Shown: positions 52,726-61,639, numbered from the stretch's first letter. The stretch: DNA of 64,000 nucleotides from Marinobacterium jannaschii DSM 6295 (GCF_000620085.1 NZ_JHVJ01000010.1:1-64000), one strand, 5' to 3'. Translations and numbers: made by a program. The notes: a model not told the origin generated them from the letters alone.

Positions 52726-53123
52726 ACATCACCTTCTGTAGTCTTTGCAGGCAGACAATCGGTTGTCTGCGTTGCTCTCATTGTGCTGCGCAGTGTGATA
52801 ATTCGCCAGCGCAAAGCGGGATTATTTGGTTGAACAATGATTCGGATTGGAAAGTCTCTGAAGTGTCTTTCTAAGTCGAATCATTATTCGGCTTTAAGGC
52901 TATGTCATATCTTCCTGTGGCGCAATCAAAAAATAGAATAAATATTCGGCTTATGGGTTGTTGGATATTTCTTTAATTAGAAGTATTATTCGGTTTTGTG
53001 GCCCTGGCTGATATTTGTGCTGGCTAATCAGCATGGCAACGGGCACTATCCGGAACACCGCATTCGCAGACAGCTAACAGTGGCCTGCGGTGTCCGGCCG
53101 ATCTCACCGCACGGAGACAGATT
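52726..53123. other. puuA2/puuB divergent spacer with repeats
   Basis: 398 bases without a gene; holds the ATTATTCGG-type repeats described separately. Confidence 0.65.
52821..52996. promoter_or_regulatory. five ATTATTCGG-type repeats, candidate operator array
   Basis: ATTATTTGGTT (52821), ATGATTCGGATT (52837), ATTATTCGGCTT (52883), AATATTCGGCTT (52941), ATTATTCGGTTT (52985). A shared half-site in one orientation; site 52837 faces CGAATCAT at 52877-52884 to form an inverted pair. Confidence 0.55.
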
Positions 53124-54407
53124 ATGGGTTTGCAAGGTTACGAGTCCTCCTACTACGCCGATTCGGCCAATGAGAAAAAGAGCTATCCGCGGCTGCAGGG
53201 CGATACCGAAGCTGATATCTGCGTCATCGGCGGCGGTTTTACCGGCTTGTCGGCGGCGCTGCATCTGGCTGAGAAGGGCTATTCGGTGGTGTTGCTGGAG
53301 GCGGAGAAAGTCGGCTGGGGGGCTTCCGGACGCAATGGCGGTCAGGTCTGCCAGGGCCACAATATGGGCCATGAAGAGCTGGTGAAGAAGGTGGGCCGCC
53401 AGGCCGCCGATGCCCTGTGGCAGATGTCGCTGGAGTCGGTCGACCTGGTACGGGAACTGATCGAGCGCCACCAGATCGACTGTGACCTGAAGCGCGGCGT
53501 GCTGCATGTGGCTTCCAAGCCGGATCATGCCAGCGAGATGCGGGAAACGGTGGCGTACAAGCAGCGGGTACTGGGCTATGACGCCATTTGCTACCTGGAG
53601 AAAGCTGAAGTCTCGGAGATGCTGGGCAACGATTGTTACCACGGTGGCGAGTACTGGACCGATGCGGCCCATCTGCATCCGCTTAACTATGCCCTCGGGC
53701 TGGCAACTGCGGCGGACAAGGCGGGGGTGCGGATCTTTGAGGACAGCCGGGTTGCGCATTACCAGTCCGGTGCCACCTCCGAGGTGGTGACGGCCGAAGG
53801 GCGGGTCAGGGCGAAGTACCTGCTACTGGCCTGCAATGGTTATCTTGGCAAGCTGGAGCCGCGCATTGCCGGGAAGATCATGCCGATCAACAACTTTATT
53901 ATCGCCACCGAACCGCTGGATGAAGCGACCTGTCGCCGCATCAACCGCGATGATGTGGCGGTGGCTGACTCCCGGTTTGTGATTAATTACTTCAAGCTCT
54001 CCGGTGACAACCGCCTGTTGTGGGGCGGAGGCGAGAACTACAGCAGTCGCTTCCCGTCAGATATTCCCGCCTTTGTACGCCGTTATATGCTGCAGTACTA
54101 CCCTGAGTTGAGTGATGTGAAGATCGATTACGGCTGGGGCGGTACCCTGGCGATCACCCTGAACCGGATGCCCTATTTTGACCGGGTGGAGGATAACCTT
54201 TTCGTGGCGCAGGGCTATTCCGGACACGGCGTGGCGCTGGCTACCCTGGGGGGGAAACTGGTGGCGGAGGCGATCAGTGGCACGGCGGAGAAGTTTGATG
54301 TCTTTGCCCGGGTGCCAACGCCGGGCTTTCCGGGCGGTACCCTGCTGCGCTGGCCGGGACTGGTAGCGGGAATGCTCTATTACTCAATGCGTGATCGTTT
54401 TTTCTAG
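53124..54407 (+). CDS. puuB: γ-glutamylputrescine oxidase
   Basis: 427 aa DAO-family flavoprotein. GGGFTGLSAALHLAEKG near residue 36 binds FAD, ASGRNGGQVCQGHNMG and the C-terminal GYSGHGVALATLGGK are PuuB-type. It oxidises γ-glutamylputrescine to the aldehyde handled by PuuC. Start ATG 53124, GGAGA upstream. Confidence 0.92.
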   Translation: MGLQGYESSYYADSANEKKSYPRLQGDTEADICVIGGGFTGLSAALHLAEKGYSVVLLEAEKVGWGASGRNGGQVCQGHNMGHEELVKKVGRQAADALWQMSLESVDLVRELIERHQIDCDLKRGVLHVASKPDHASEMRETVAYKQRVLGYDAICYLEKAEVSEMLGNDCYHGGEYWTDAAHLHPLNYALGLATAADKAGVRIFEDSRVAHYQSGATSEVVTAEGRVRAKYLLLACNGYLGKLEPRIAGKIMPINNFIIATEPLDEATCRRINRDDVAVADSRFVINYFKLSGDNRLLWGGGENYSSRFPSDIPAFVRRYMLQYYPELSDVKIDYGWGGTLAITLNRMPYFDRVEDNLFVAQGYSGHGVALATLGGKLVAEAISGTAEKFDVFARVPTPGFPGGTLLRWPGLVAGMLYYSMRDRFF

Positions 54408-54476
54408 GGGCGTATCGGGCCATCTGTATATAATGGCGCTGCCATTCCGGCTTAGGCAGCCTCAGACAGCTTGATC

Positions 54477-55166
54477 ATGACATCGAAATCCTCCCAGACG
54501 TGCAGCGCCGATACCAAGATGGCGGACCTGCCGAAAAAGAAGCCTCAGGATCTGAAGCCGCGTAATGCGCCGGTGCAGGGGCGCTCGAAGCAGCGCTCTA
54601 AACAGATTATCGAAGTCACCGGCGAGCTGCTGGAGCGGGTCGGACTGGATGACCTCAATACCATCCTGATCGCCAAAGAGGTCGGTATCTCGGTCGGCTC
54701 ACTTTACCACTACTTCCCCAACAAACACGCCATCCTCTATGCGATGGGGTCGAGCTGGCTGGATAACGTCGAAGCAGCGCTGGATAAGATCGGCAGCTGG
54801 TCGATCGAGCAGATGGAACCGGATCAGCTGGTGGCGGATATGCTGCAGGAAAAGCTCAAGGTCTACCGCCGTCAGAAAGCAATCCTGACCCTGGTGCAGG
54901 CGATGTTTTCGGTGCCGGAGCTGCGTGAGCTGGACAGCCGCCATGACGAGCTGGAGATCGGACGGATGGCAGAGATCTTTAAGCGGATGGGGATCAACCG
55001 CCACCTGAAGGAGCGTGAACGCCTCGGGCGGCTCTATCTGGAGACCACCCATGCGATCTTCCTGGTGGTGGTGCATCAGAAAGGCGAGCGCGCTAAGCGC
55101 ACGCTGAATGACCTGCAGTTTATGATTAGCAGCCTGCTGCGCCAGCAGCTGGCGCAGTCAGATTGA
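54477..55166 (+). CDS. TetR-family regulator
   Basis: 229 aa from ATG 54477. HTH region SKQIIEVTGELLERVGLDDLNTILIAKEVGISVGSLYHYFPNKHAI; a long basic N-terminal extension (KKKPQDLKPRNAPVQGRSKQ) is unusual. Helical ligand domain. It follows puuB by 70 bases and may bind the ATTATTCGG repeats; inference only. ATG 54519 is an alternative start. Confidence 0.85.
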   Translation: MTSKSSQTCSADTKMADLPKKKPQDLKPRNAPVQGRSKQRSKQIIEVTGELLERVGLDDLNTILIAKEVGISVGSLYHYFPNKHAILYAMGSSWLDNVEAALDKIGSWSIEQMEPDQLVADMLQEKLKVYRRQKAILTLVQAMFSVPELRELDSRHDELEIGRMAEIFKRMGINRHLKERERLGRLYLETTHAIFLVVVHQKGERAKRTLNDLQFMISSLLRQQLAQSD

Positions 55167-55176
55167 TGCTGCCCGA

Positions 55177-56910
55177 TCAGGCGTTACTTTCTTCCTGACC
55201 GTTCCCCATCGCCAGCAAGCTGTCCTGCTGCTGGCCGACCAGGCTATCCAGATCGATCGCCGCGCGGCTTTGCTGGATCATCGCCACCAGATCCCCGGCG
55301 TACTCTGAGGCGCGCTCCGAAGTCATCCAGTCGTTGTAATCCACCATCGCCAGGTTATCCTGCTCGCCGATCAGCCAGGCCGAGTCGATATACTTGATCA
55401 CATCCTCTTCATGGGCCTTAAGCAGACCTTCAAGGGCACCGTTGCGGGGATGGATATCACCCTCAGCGGTGAGTCCGGGCGGGCGGTTAAAGCGGAAGTT
55501 ATCCACCACGGTCTGCAGGTCCAGCCCCTGGGATTCATAGCCGGACAGGGCCTGGCGCACCAGCTTTTCCAGCCGCTCGGCACGTTGCACTGCCTGATTC
55601 ATAATCTCCTGTTTGGCTTCCGGGCCCTGGCTCTGGTAATAGTCCAGCCCGGTCCAGATCCCCTCACGATGGATGCGGGCGTTCATGCCCTGTTCCCAGG
55701 GTTCCAGTCCGTACTGCTCAAACACCACTTGTTCAGCCTTACGGGCATTACTGTCAATGGCGAGCCACTCCTGGCGGGTTTTCGGCAGGTCATCCAGTTG
55801 CTGCTGCTTCTGGCCGACCGCTTCGAGGTTGTTGGCAAACTGGCTGGCGAATGTCTGGATCTTCTCGGCGTCGGGATGCAGGCTGCCATCATCCATCTGC
55901 GCCGGATCATTGCCGGCCGCGAGGTTATCCAGCATATCCTGCAGGCTGTAGTTGGGTTCCAGGTCACCTAGCCGGCCGTAGAAACTGTCAGACAGCGGTT
56001 GGTAGAGGGTCTGGTAGCTGGCCAGCATAGCGCTGCGTTCGTTATGCATCATCTCGCTACCGACCGCATACTTCATTCCAGCGGCATCGCCCATACGCAG
56101 GGATATCTCGATTGAACGCTGCATCAGGTCGCTGGCAGCCTTGCTGTCGTAGCGGTTATACAGGGCCGTATCGACAGTGTCGTTGAACACATTCAAGCCC
56201 TTGCCACTGTCACCGACAGTACCATCGCCGTGGCGACTCAGAATGGTTTGAGCACTGCTGACCAGGCCTTCACTGGCTTCAAAATTGCCGTTCAGGCCGC
56301 TGTAGCGGTGCTTCTCCACGATGCGGTCCAGCTCAGGTGAGCGCTCGATCTGTTTCTGATCCAGCCATTCTGAGAGGTGAGTCGGCGAGGCTTTCAGTGC
56401 TTCATAGCTGTCCAGCATCTGATTGATTTCAGATTCGTGCTGCGACCAGAATGCGTCGAGCACCTCGGCCTTGGGTAGCACCGAGCCATCGGCATTTTCG
56501 CTGGGTTTGCGCCCTTCGGCGACATTGTCCAGCAGCTGGTCGAGGTCAGCTGAGCGCGGATACTCGTCCTGCAGCATATTCGCCATCTTGTTGGAGAGGC
56601 TGAAGTAATCATCCAGATATTGGCTGGCATGGCCGCGCCGCTCGGCGGTCATCTGCTCCAGGTAGCCCGCCGCTTCCGCTCCGATATCGCCTTCGCCGAT
56701 CAAGCCCCACCACTGGCTGTTGGTCTGCTCGCTCCATTGAGTGACCTGGAAGATGTCCATGCTATCCACCGACATCACATTCATGCCGCTGGTCTGTTTG
56801 CCGACCAAGCCTTCGGCAACCAGTTCCTGGACCTCTGCCCGGGTGGCCGAATGGGAGTGGATCTGGGCCGGTGCGACACCGGGAAGAAGAGTGGAAAGTG
56901 AGATATTCAT
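55177..56910 (-). CDS. hypothetical protein with three internal repeats
   Basis: 577 aa from ATG 56910 (GGGA upstream). No signal peptide or transmembrane segment and no family that I recognise. Three repeats: A residues 121-183, B 321-383, C 462-528. A and B align without gaps over 63 residues and are exactly 200 residues apart (LDQLLDNVAEG / LQDMLDNLAAG, then DGSVLP / DGSLHP, then SEWL / QEWL); C is more diverged (LQTVVDNFRF, EGDIHP). Acidic, helix-rich, Met/Gln rich. It is convergent with the TetR gene (11 bp apart) and downstream of the desaturase gene with opposite promoter spacing. Confidence 0.75.
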   Translation of the reverse strand: MNISLSTLLPGVAPAQIHSHSATRAEVQELVAEGLVGKQTSGMNVMSVDSMDIFQVTQWSEQTNSQWWGLIGEGDIGAEAAGYLEQMTAERRGHASQYLDDYFSLSNKMANMLQDEYPRSADLDQLLDNVAEGRKPSENADGSVLPKAEVLDAFWSQHESEINQMLDSYEALKASPTHLSEWLDQKQIERSPELDRIVEKHRYSGLNGNFEASEGLVSSAQTILSRHGDGTVGDSGKGLNVFNDTVDTALYNRYDSKAASDLMQRSIEISLRMGDAAGMKYAVGSEMMHNERSAMLASYQTLYQPLSDSFYGRLGDLEPNYSLQDMLDNLAAGNDPAQMDDGSLHPDAEKIQTFASQFANNLEAVGQKQQQLDDLPKTRQEWLAIDSNARKAEQVVFEQYGLEPWEQGMNARIHREGIWTGLDYYQSQGPEAKQEIMNQAVQRAERLEKLVRQALSGYESQGLDLQTVVDNFRFNRPPGLTAEGDIHPRNGALEGLLKAHEEDVIKYIDSAWLIGEQDNLAMVDYNDWMTSERASEYAGDLVAMIQQSRAAIDLDSLVGQQQDSLLAMGNGQEESNA

Positions 56911-57100
56911 TGCAAATCCCTGCCTGTTAATAAGGTTCCTTGTTTTCCGGTAATTGCGCTGCTTCAGCGGCAAGGCTTAGCCCGTTTGACCTAACCAGAC
57001 TGCCGGTCGGCGGCAAGGGGTTGTGTAAAAGGGGCATTAAATACCGGAAAACAGATAACAGAGGGATTAGGGCAAGTACTGTGCCAGTGATTTTGAGTAC

Positions 57101-57961
57101 CTATTCAACGTCTGGTTTCCAGCCCGGCGGTTTGAGCAGGTAACGGCCGAATTCGCCGATACCGCGGGCTTGCTTCAGGTCGGCATAGAGGCTGGCAAAC
57201 TCATGGAACTGTACCTTCAGCGGATTGGTGCTGGTCATTGGTGTCGTCAGACCATAGGTTGGCAGGCGTTCTTCGGCCTGAAAAGTGCCGAAGATCCGGT
57301 CCCAGACGATCAGAATGCCGCCGAAGTTCTTATCGATATAGCGCTTCTCCCGACCGTGGTGAACCCGGTGGTGTGAGGGCGTATTGAGTATCCACTCCAG
57401 TGGCCCCAACTTGCCGATCATCTCGTTATGAATCCAGAACTGGTAGGCCTGCACCAGAACTTCGGCGGCAAAGATCAGTATGGGATTAAAGCCCATCAAC
57501 ACCAGTGGCAGATGGAACAGCACCGAAACCACCGGATCGAACAGGCTGAAACGGAAGGCGGTCGCCGTGTTGTAGACCCCGGAACTGTGGTGGACGGAAT
57601 GGGCGGCCCAGAAGACACGAATCCGATGCAGGGCGTAGTGCTCGATATAGTAGGTCAGGTCTGCCAGCAGCAGCACCAACAAGGCGGTGTAGCCATTGAC
57701 CGGTTGTTGCCAGGGGATATAGGCGTAGAGGCTGTAGTAAAGGTAGATGGCTGCGCCGAACACCAACAGCTCGGAAAAATAGTAGGGTACCTGGGTAAAC
57801 AGGCTGGAGAGGGTTTCCAGACCACGCGCACCGGTGAAGCGGCGCGTCAGCACCTCATTGAGCAGTTCCAGACTCAAAAACAGCACCGCAAACACCAGCA
57901 CCCAGTCGTAGATCATAAAGGCGCTATATTCGATATATTCCAGCCAGCTGGATTCATTCAT
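57101..57961 (-). CDS. sterol desaturase / fatty-acid hydroxylase family protein
   Basis: 286 aa with several transmembrane helices. Histidine clusters typical of the diiron membrane hydroxylases: HYALHRIRVFWAAHSVHHSS and HNEMIGKLG ... HHRVHHGRE. It likely hydroxylates or desaturates a membrane lipid. Last gene of the TetR-small-small-desaturase operon. Confidence 0.9.
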   Translation of the reverse strand: MNESSWLEYIEYSAFMIYDWVLVFAVLFLSLELLNEVLTRRFTGARGLETLSSLFTQVPYYFSELLVFGAAIYLYYSLYAYIPWQQPVNGYTALLVLLLADLTYYIEHYALHRIRVFWAAHSVHHSSGVYNTATAFRFSLFDPVVSVLFHLPLVLMGFNPILIFAAEVLVQAYQFWIHNEMIGKLGPLEWILNTPSHHRVHHGREKRYIDKNFGGILIVWDRIFGTFQAEERLPTYGLTTPMTSTNPLKVQFHEFASLYADLKQARGIGEFGRYLLKPPGWKPDVE

Positions 57962-57973
57962 GATCGGACTCCC

Positions 57974-58162
57974 TTATTTCATACCGATAAAGGCGGTGAC
58001 TTCCACAGGTTGCAACACTGCTGATGTAGTTGCGGGGGAAGCGGAGGACGTCGGGAGGATGCTGTCGTAAGCCAGCGCCTGCCAACCGAGGAAGACAAAC
58101 ATAGCGACCATGCTCAGGCTATAGATCACCCGCAAAGCCAGGTTGCGTTTCGGCAGTGTCAT
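57974..58162 (-). CDS. small single-TM protein
   Basis: 62 aa. Residues about 13-31 form one membrane helix (VIYSLSMVAMFVFLGWQAL), then a Ser/Thr-rich tail. Starts 3 bases after the stop of the small gene upstream and ends 12 bases before the desaturase start. Family not recognised; may be a desaturase partner. Confidence 0.6.
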   Translation of the reverse strand: MTLPKRNLALRVIYSLSMVAMFVFLGWQALAYDSILPTSSASPATTSAVLQPVEVTAFIGMK

Positions 58163-58165
58163 CGA

Positions 58166-58342
58166 TCAGATCTCCCAGACGAAGCAGGAGGTGGCGACCA
58201 GCAGCCAGAGTGACAGGGTGCTCCAGTAGGCCCAGGGCTCGTCACTGCGTTGAAACTCGCGGTGTAGCCAGACGCGGCCCCGTACCAGGTCGTAGCCAGC
58301 CCAGAGCAACAGTAGTATTCCCAGGATATAAGGCAGGCTCAT
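58166..58342 (-). CDS. small two-TM protein
   Basis: 58 aa, starting MSLPYILGILLLLWAGYDLV and ending FVWEI. Two hydrophobic helices (about residues 3-20 and 39-56). The start overlaps the TetR stop (TGATG), so it is translated with it. Family not recognised. Confidence 0.6.
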   Translation of the reverse strand: MSLPYILGILLLLWAGYDLVRGRVWLHREFQRSDEPWAYWSTLSLWLLVATSCFVWEI

Positions 58343-58947
58343 CAGTGTGTCTCCGCTGTGGCGGGTGATTGTTGAAGTCGTTCCAACAGATAGCCTGCCG
58401 CGGTGCGGGCGGGCTGACGGTACTGGGCATTCATTCCCAGTGGCGCCAGGGAATCCAGGTTGAAGTAGATCGATACGATGCCGTAGGCGACCGCAGCCAA
58501 AGTAGCCGTTTCTGCCGCTGGATAATCGGCTTGCAGGATAGCGGCGATATCATCGGTAAAGCCCTGCAGCCACTGCTGCATCCGCTGTTGCAGGGCCGGA
58601 TCCCGCCCCGCTGAGAAGATCAGGGACTCGATTACCAGCACATATTCGGCATCGCTGTACTGATCGCAGAACAGGGTATCCAGCAGTGCCTCCGGGCGCT
58701 GCTCTGCGGGTAGCGAGCTGATCATCGCCTGCCATTGCGCGGCGGACTGCTGTAATACCCGATCGACCAGCAACTGGACCAGTTCCTCCCGGTTACCGAC
58801 AAAGTGGCGTACCAGGCTGCGTTTCAATCCGGATTCCTCGGCGATATGCTCCAGGGTGCTGCCTTCTAATCCATAGCGTGCGACACAGCGGTAAAAGGCA
58901 TTGAGGATCTCCTCGGTACGTTCCTCTTTCTTGCTGGGGCGTCCCAT
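58342..58947 (-). CDS. TetR-family regulator
   Basis: 201 aa. HTH EEILNAFYRCVARYGLEGSTLEHIAEESGLKRSLVRHFVGNREELV. Transcribed divergently from the Rieske oxygenase gene. Two palindromes in the 116-bp shared spacer look like its operators, so it likely controls itself, the desaturase and the oxygenase. Confidence 0.9.
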   Translation of the reverse strand: MGRPSKKEERTEEILNAFYRCVARYGLEGSTLEHIAEESGLKRSLVRHFVGNREELVQLLVDRVLQQSAAQWQAMISSLPAEQRPEALLDTLFCDQYSDAEYVLVIESLIFSAGRDPALQQRMQQWLQGFTDDIAAILQADYPAAETATLAAVAYGIVSIYFNLDSLAPLGMNAQYRQPARTAAGYLLERLQQSPATAETH

Positions 58948-58960
58948 GATTTGCTCTCAA

Positions 58961-58988
58961 GTTAAATTGTCATTTTCGACAATTTAAC
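58961..58988. promoter_or_regulatory. TetR operator 1
   Basis: 11-bp arms GTTAAATTGTC/GACAATTTAAC with 6-nt spacer; 14 bases upstream of the TetR start. Confidence 0.75.
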
Positions 58989-59002
58989 TTACTATCTCGT
59001 TT

Positions 59003-59020
59003 ATTGTCAATTATGACAAT
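59003..59020. promoter_or_regulatory. TetR operator 2
   Basis: ATTGTCA/TGACAAT arms with 4-nt spacer; shares the TTGTC/GACAA core with operator 1. Confidence 0.65.
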
Positions 59021-59063
59021 TTAAATATGTAAACTTGGCTCGGACCAGAAGAGGGCTTACAAG

Positions 59064-60218
59064 GTGCAGAAATCACTGCCAGAGATATACCAGCAATCAG
59101 CCAGCGCAGGCGCGGATCAGGCGCACTGCCTGCCGTTTGCCGTTTACCACGATGCGGAAATCTTCGCACTGGAAGTGGCGCAGCTGTTCCACAATGACTG
59201 GGTGTTTGCCTGTGCCGAGGCGAAACTGTCTGAGCCGGGTGATTACTTTGCACTGGATATCGCCGGTGAACCGGTTGCCCTGTTACGGGGCCGTGATGGT
59301 GAACTGCGGGGACTGTCCAATATCTGCCGCCACCGGGGTACGTCACTGCTGGACGACGGCTTTGGCCGCATCGAGAAAAATATTGTCTGTCCCTATCACG
59401 CCTGGACCTATGGTGACAATGGCGACCTGAAAGGCGTGCCCTTCGATAGCGACAATCAGGTCGACAAAGATCGCCACTGCCTGCCGCATTTTGCTGTGGC
59501 TTGCTGGCAGGGGCTGGTGTTTATCAATCTGGCCGAGAAGCCGCGTCCGTTCAGCGAGCGCGTTAAGGGGCTGGATGACTATCTGGCGTTGTTTGATCTG
59601 TCGCGCTATCGGCATGGCTACCATGCCGAGGCGGAACACTGGAACGCCAACTGGAAGCTAGCACTGGAAAACGGCATGGAAAGCTACCATCTATTTAAGG
59701 TGCATAAGGAGACACTGGAACCGATGACGCCGAGCAAGCAGGCATATTATGTCGCAGGCAGCAGTGAATGGACCCTGACCGGTGGCGCCATGAAAGACAA
59801 CCGTAGCAAGGTGGTGAAGTGGCTCAGTGGCAGCTATCCCGAAGCCTATAATCACTATCTGCTGCTTTCGTTGCCGCCATCACTGGTGATGGTGATCACC
59901 TATGAGGGTGTCGACTGGATTCAGGTACTGCCGGATGGCCCCGAACAGTGCCGGGTGATTCCGGGTGGCCTGACAGAAAAGCCGGTTGCCAGTTTTGACA
60001 GCCCTGAGTTTCAGTTCACGGCATCCTTTCTGGCTGAGGATCAGGCAATCTGCGAGCGGGTACAAAGGGGCATGCACGCAACCAAAGGGCAGGGGGGCAA
60101 GCTGGTGGAGATGGAACAGATTCTGGTGGACTTTCGCCACTACCTGGCAAACCGGCTATTCGCCAGCCCGCCGGCACCCTTTTCCCAGACTGAGGCGGCG
60201 CAGCTGTTCCTGAAATAG
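59064..60218 (+). CDS. Rieske non-heme iron oxygenase, alpha subunit
   Basis: 384 aa from GTG 59064 (GAGGG upstream). Rieske site C88-H90 (CRHRG) and C109-H112 (CPYHAW); catalytic iron site with E206, H209, H214 in NGMESYHLFKVHKE. The bridging acidic residue is Glu instead of the usual Asp, as in carnitine and glycine-betaine-type oxygenases (CntA, GbcA). Probably hydroxylates a methylated amine or a lipid-linked substrate. No reductase gene is adjacent. Confidence 0.9.
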   Translation: MQKSLPEIYQQSASAGADQAHCLPFAVYHDAEIFALEVAQLFHNDWVFACAEAKLSEPGDYFALDIAGEPVALLRGRDGELRGLSNICRHRGTSLLDDGFGRIEKNIVCPYHAWTYGDNGDLKGVPFDSDNQVDKDRHCLPHFAVACWQGLVFINLAEKPRPFSERVKGLDDYLALFDLSRYRHGYHAEAEHWNANWKLALENGMESYHLFKVHKETLEPMTPSKQAYYVAGSSEWTLTGGAMKDNRSKVVKWLSGSYPEAYNHYLLLSLPPSLVMVITYEGVDWIQVLPDGPEQCRVIPGGLTEKPVASFDSPEFQFTASFLAEDQAICERVQRGMHATKGQGGKLVEMEQILVDFRHYLANRLFASPPAPFSQTEAAQLFLK

Positions 60219-60291
60219 CTTGTTGGAGCGGCTTGCCGCCGCAGGCTGAAACAGGGATAGTAAGCGCCGAATCCGTGGAAGCCAAAAGACT

Positions 60292-60735
60292 ATGATCGAC
60301 GCCACCAACCGCAAGATAATCGCCGCCCTGCAGGAAAACGCCCGTATCTCCTTTGCCGAGTTGGGTAAGAAGGTTCATCTGTCCGCACCGGCGGTGGCGG
60401 AGCGTATTCGCAAGCTGGAAAGCGCCGGAGTGATTACAGGATACTCGGTGAAGGTGGATCTGGATAAGGTGGGCTATCCGATCGTGGCGCTGGTGCAGTG
60501 TAAGGTGTACCGCACCAAGGAGCGGGAATTTAAGGCATTGATGCTGAGTTACGATGAGGTGGTGGCCTGCTACAACGTGACCGGCGAGCAGGCCTTTCTG
60601 GTGAAACTGGCGGTTAAGTCGATGACCGAGCTGGACGAGATCCTTGAAGCCTTTATCGATCTGAGTGACACCAATACCATGATGATCCTCTCACAACCGG
60701 TAGACCGCGCCCTGCCCGATACCTTTTTTAAATAA
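60292..60735 (+). CDS. Lrp/AsnC-family regulator
   Basis: 147 aa. HTH ISFAELGKKVHLSAPAVAERIRKLESAGVITGY, then the RAM effector domain (NVTGEQAFLVKLAVKSMTELDEIL). Alone, between the Rieske gene and a convergent EamA gene. Ligand unknown. Confidence 0.9.
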   Translation: MIDATNRKIIAALQENARISFAELGKKVHLSAPAVAERIRKLESAGVITGYSVKVDLDKVGYPIVALVQCKVYRTKEREFKALMLSYDEVVACYNVTGEQAFLVKLAVKSMTELDEILEAFIDLSDTNTMMILSQPVDRALPDTFFK

Positions 60736-60751
60736 ATCGCCTGGAGTCCTG

Positions 60752-61639
60752 TCAGCTCTGGGCAACCGCTTCTTCTTCGCGTTTTCTACTTGGCCACTGG
60801 CTGACCAGCATACCCGCCAGCATCAGGCTGCAACCCAGTAGCTCCTTGCTTCCGAAATGTTCGCCCAGCAACATCCAGCCACCCAAGACCGCGAAGATCG
60901 CCTCAGTAGAGAGGATCAGTGCCGTCACACTCGGTTCGACCCGGCGCTGGGCAATAATCTGCAGGGTGCAGGCGATACCACTGGACGCGATACCGGCATA
61001 GAGCAGTGGCATCCAGGCAGCACCAAAGTCACCCAGGCTTGGCGTCTCATAGAGCATCGCAGCAATGGTCGCCCAAACCGCCGCCACCAGGAACTGGGTG
61101 ATCGACAGGCCGATCGCATCCACCTTACGTGACAGCCAGCCGATAATAATTACATGCGCCGTCCAGAACAGCGCACCGATCAGCTCCAGCATATCACCGT
61201 AACCGATGGTCAAGTCCGGCCCGATCGACAGACTGTACAGGCCCAGCACCGCCAGGATCACCCCGGCCCAAACCTGCCGGTTAGTGGTCTGGCCAAGAAA
61301 GATCCCGGCAATCGGCACCAGTACGATATACATCCCGGTAATAAAGCCGGCATTCCCCGCCGTGGTATACAGCAGCCCGATCTGCTGGAAGCTGAAGCCG
61401 CCAAACATAATGGTACCCGCCGCCAGGCCTCCCCACAGCAAGGTCTTACCCTGCGGCAGGCGCTTCTTGCCCATCAGGAACCACAGCGGCACCAGCGACA
61501 AGGCTCCCAACAGGAAACGCGCAGCATTAAAACTATGCGGCCCCAGATAGTCCATCCCCGCACTCTGGGCGACAAAGGCAAAGCCCCAGATCGCCGCCAC
61601 GCTCATCAGTAACAGATGTGATGGTGTAACAAATGCCAT
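60752..61639 (-). CDS. EamA/DMT-family transporter
   Basis: 295 aa from ATG 61639 (GGGGA upstream); ATG 61654 is inside that ribosome site. Ten transmembrane helices in two EamA repeats, GFITGMYIVLVPIAGIFLGQ, ending with EHFGSKELLGCSLMLAGMLVSQ. Substrate unknown; Lrp gene adjacent and convergent may control an amino-acid-type exporter. Confidence 0.87.
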   Translation of the reverse strand: MAFVTPSHLLLMSVAAIWGFAFVAQSAGMDYLGPHSFNAARFLLGALSLVPLWFLMGKKRLPQGKTLLWGGLAAGTIMFGGFSFQQIGLLYTTAGNAGFITGMYIVLVPIAGIFLGQTTNRQVWAGVILAVLGLYSLSIGPDLTIGYGDMLELIGALFWTAHVIIIGWLSRKVDAIGLSITQFLVAAVWATIAAMLYETPSLGDFGAAWMPLLYAGIASSGIACTLQIIAQRRVEPSVTALILSTEAIFAVLGGWMLLGEHFGSKELLGCSLMLAGMLVSQWPSRKREEEAVAQS

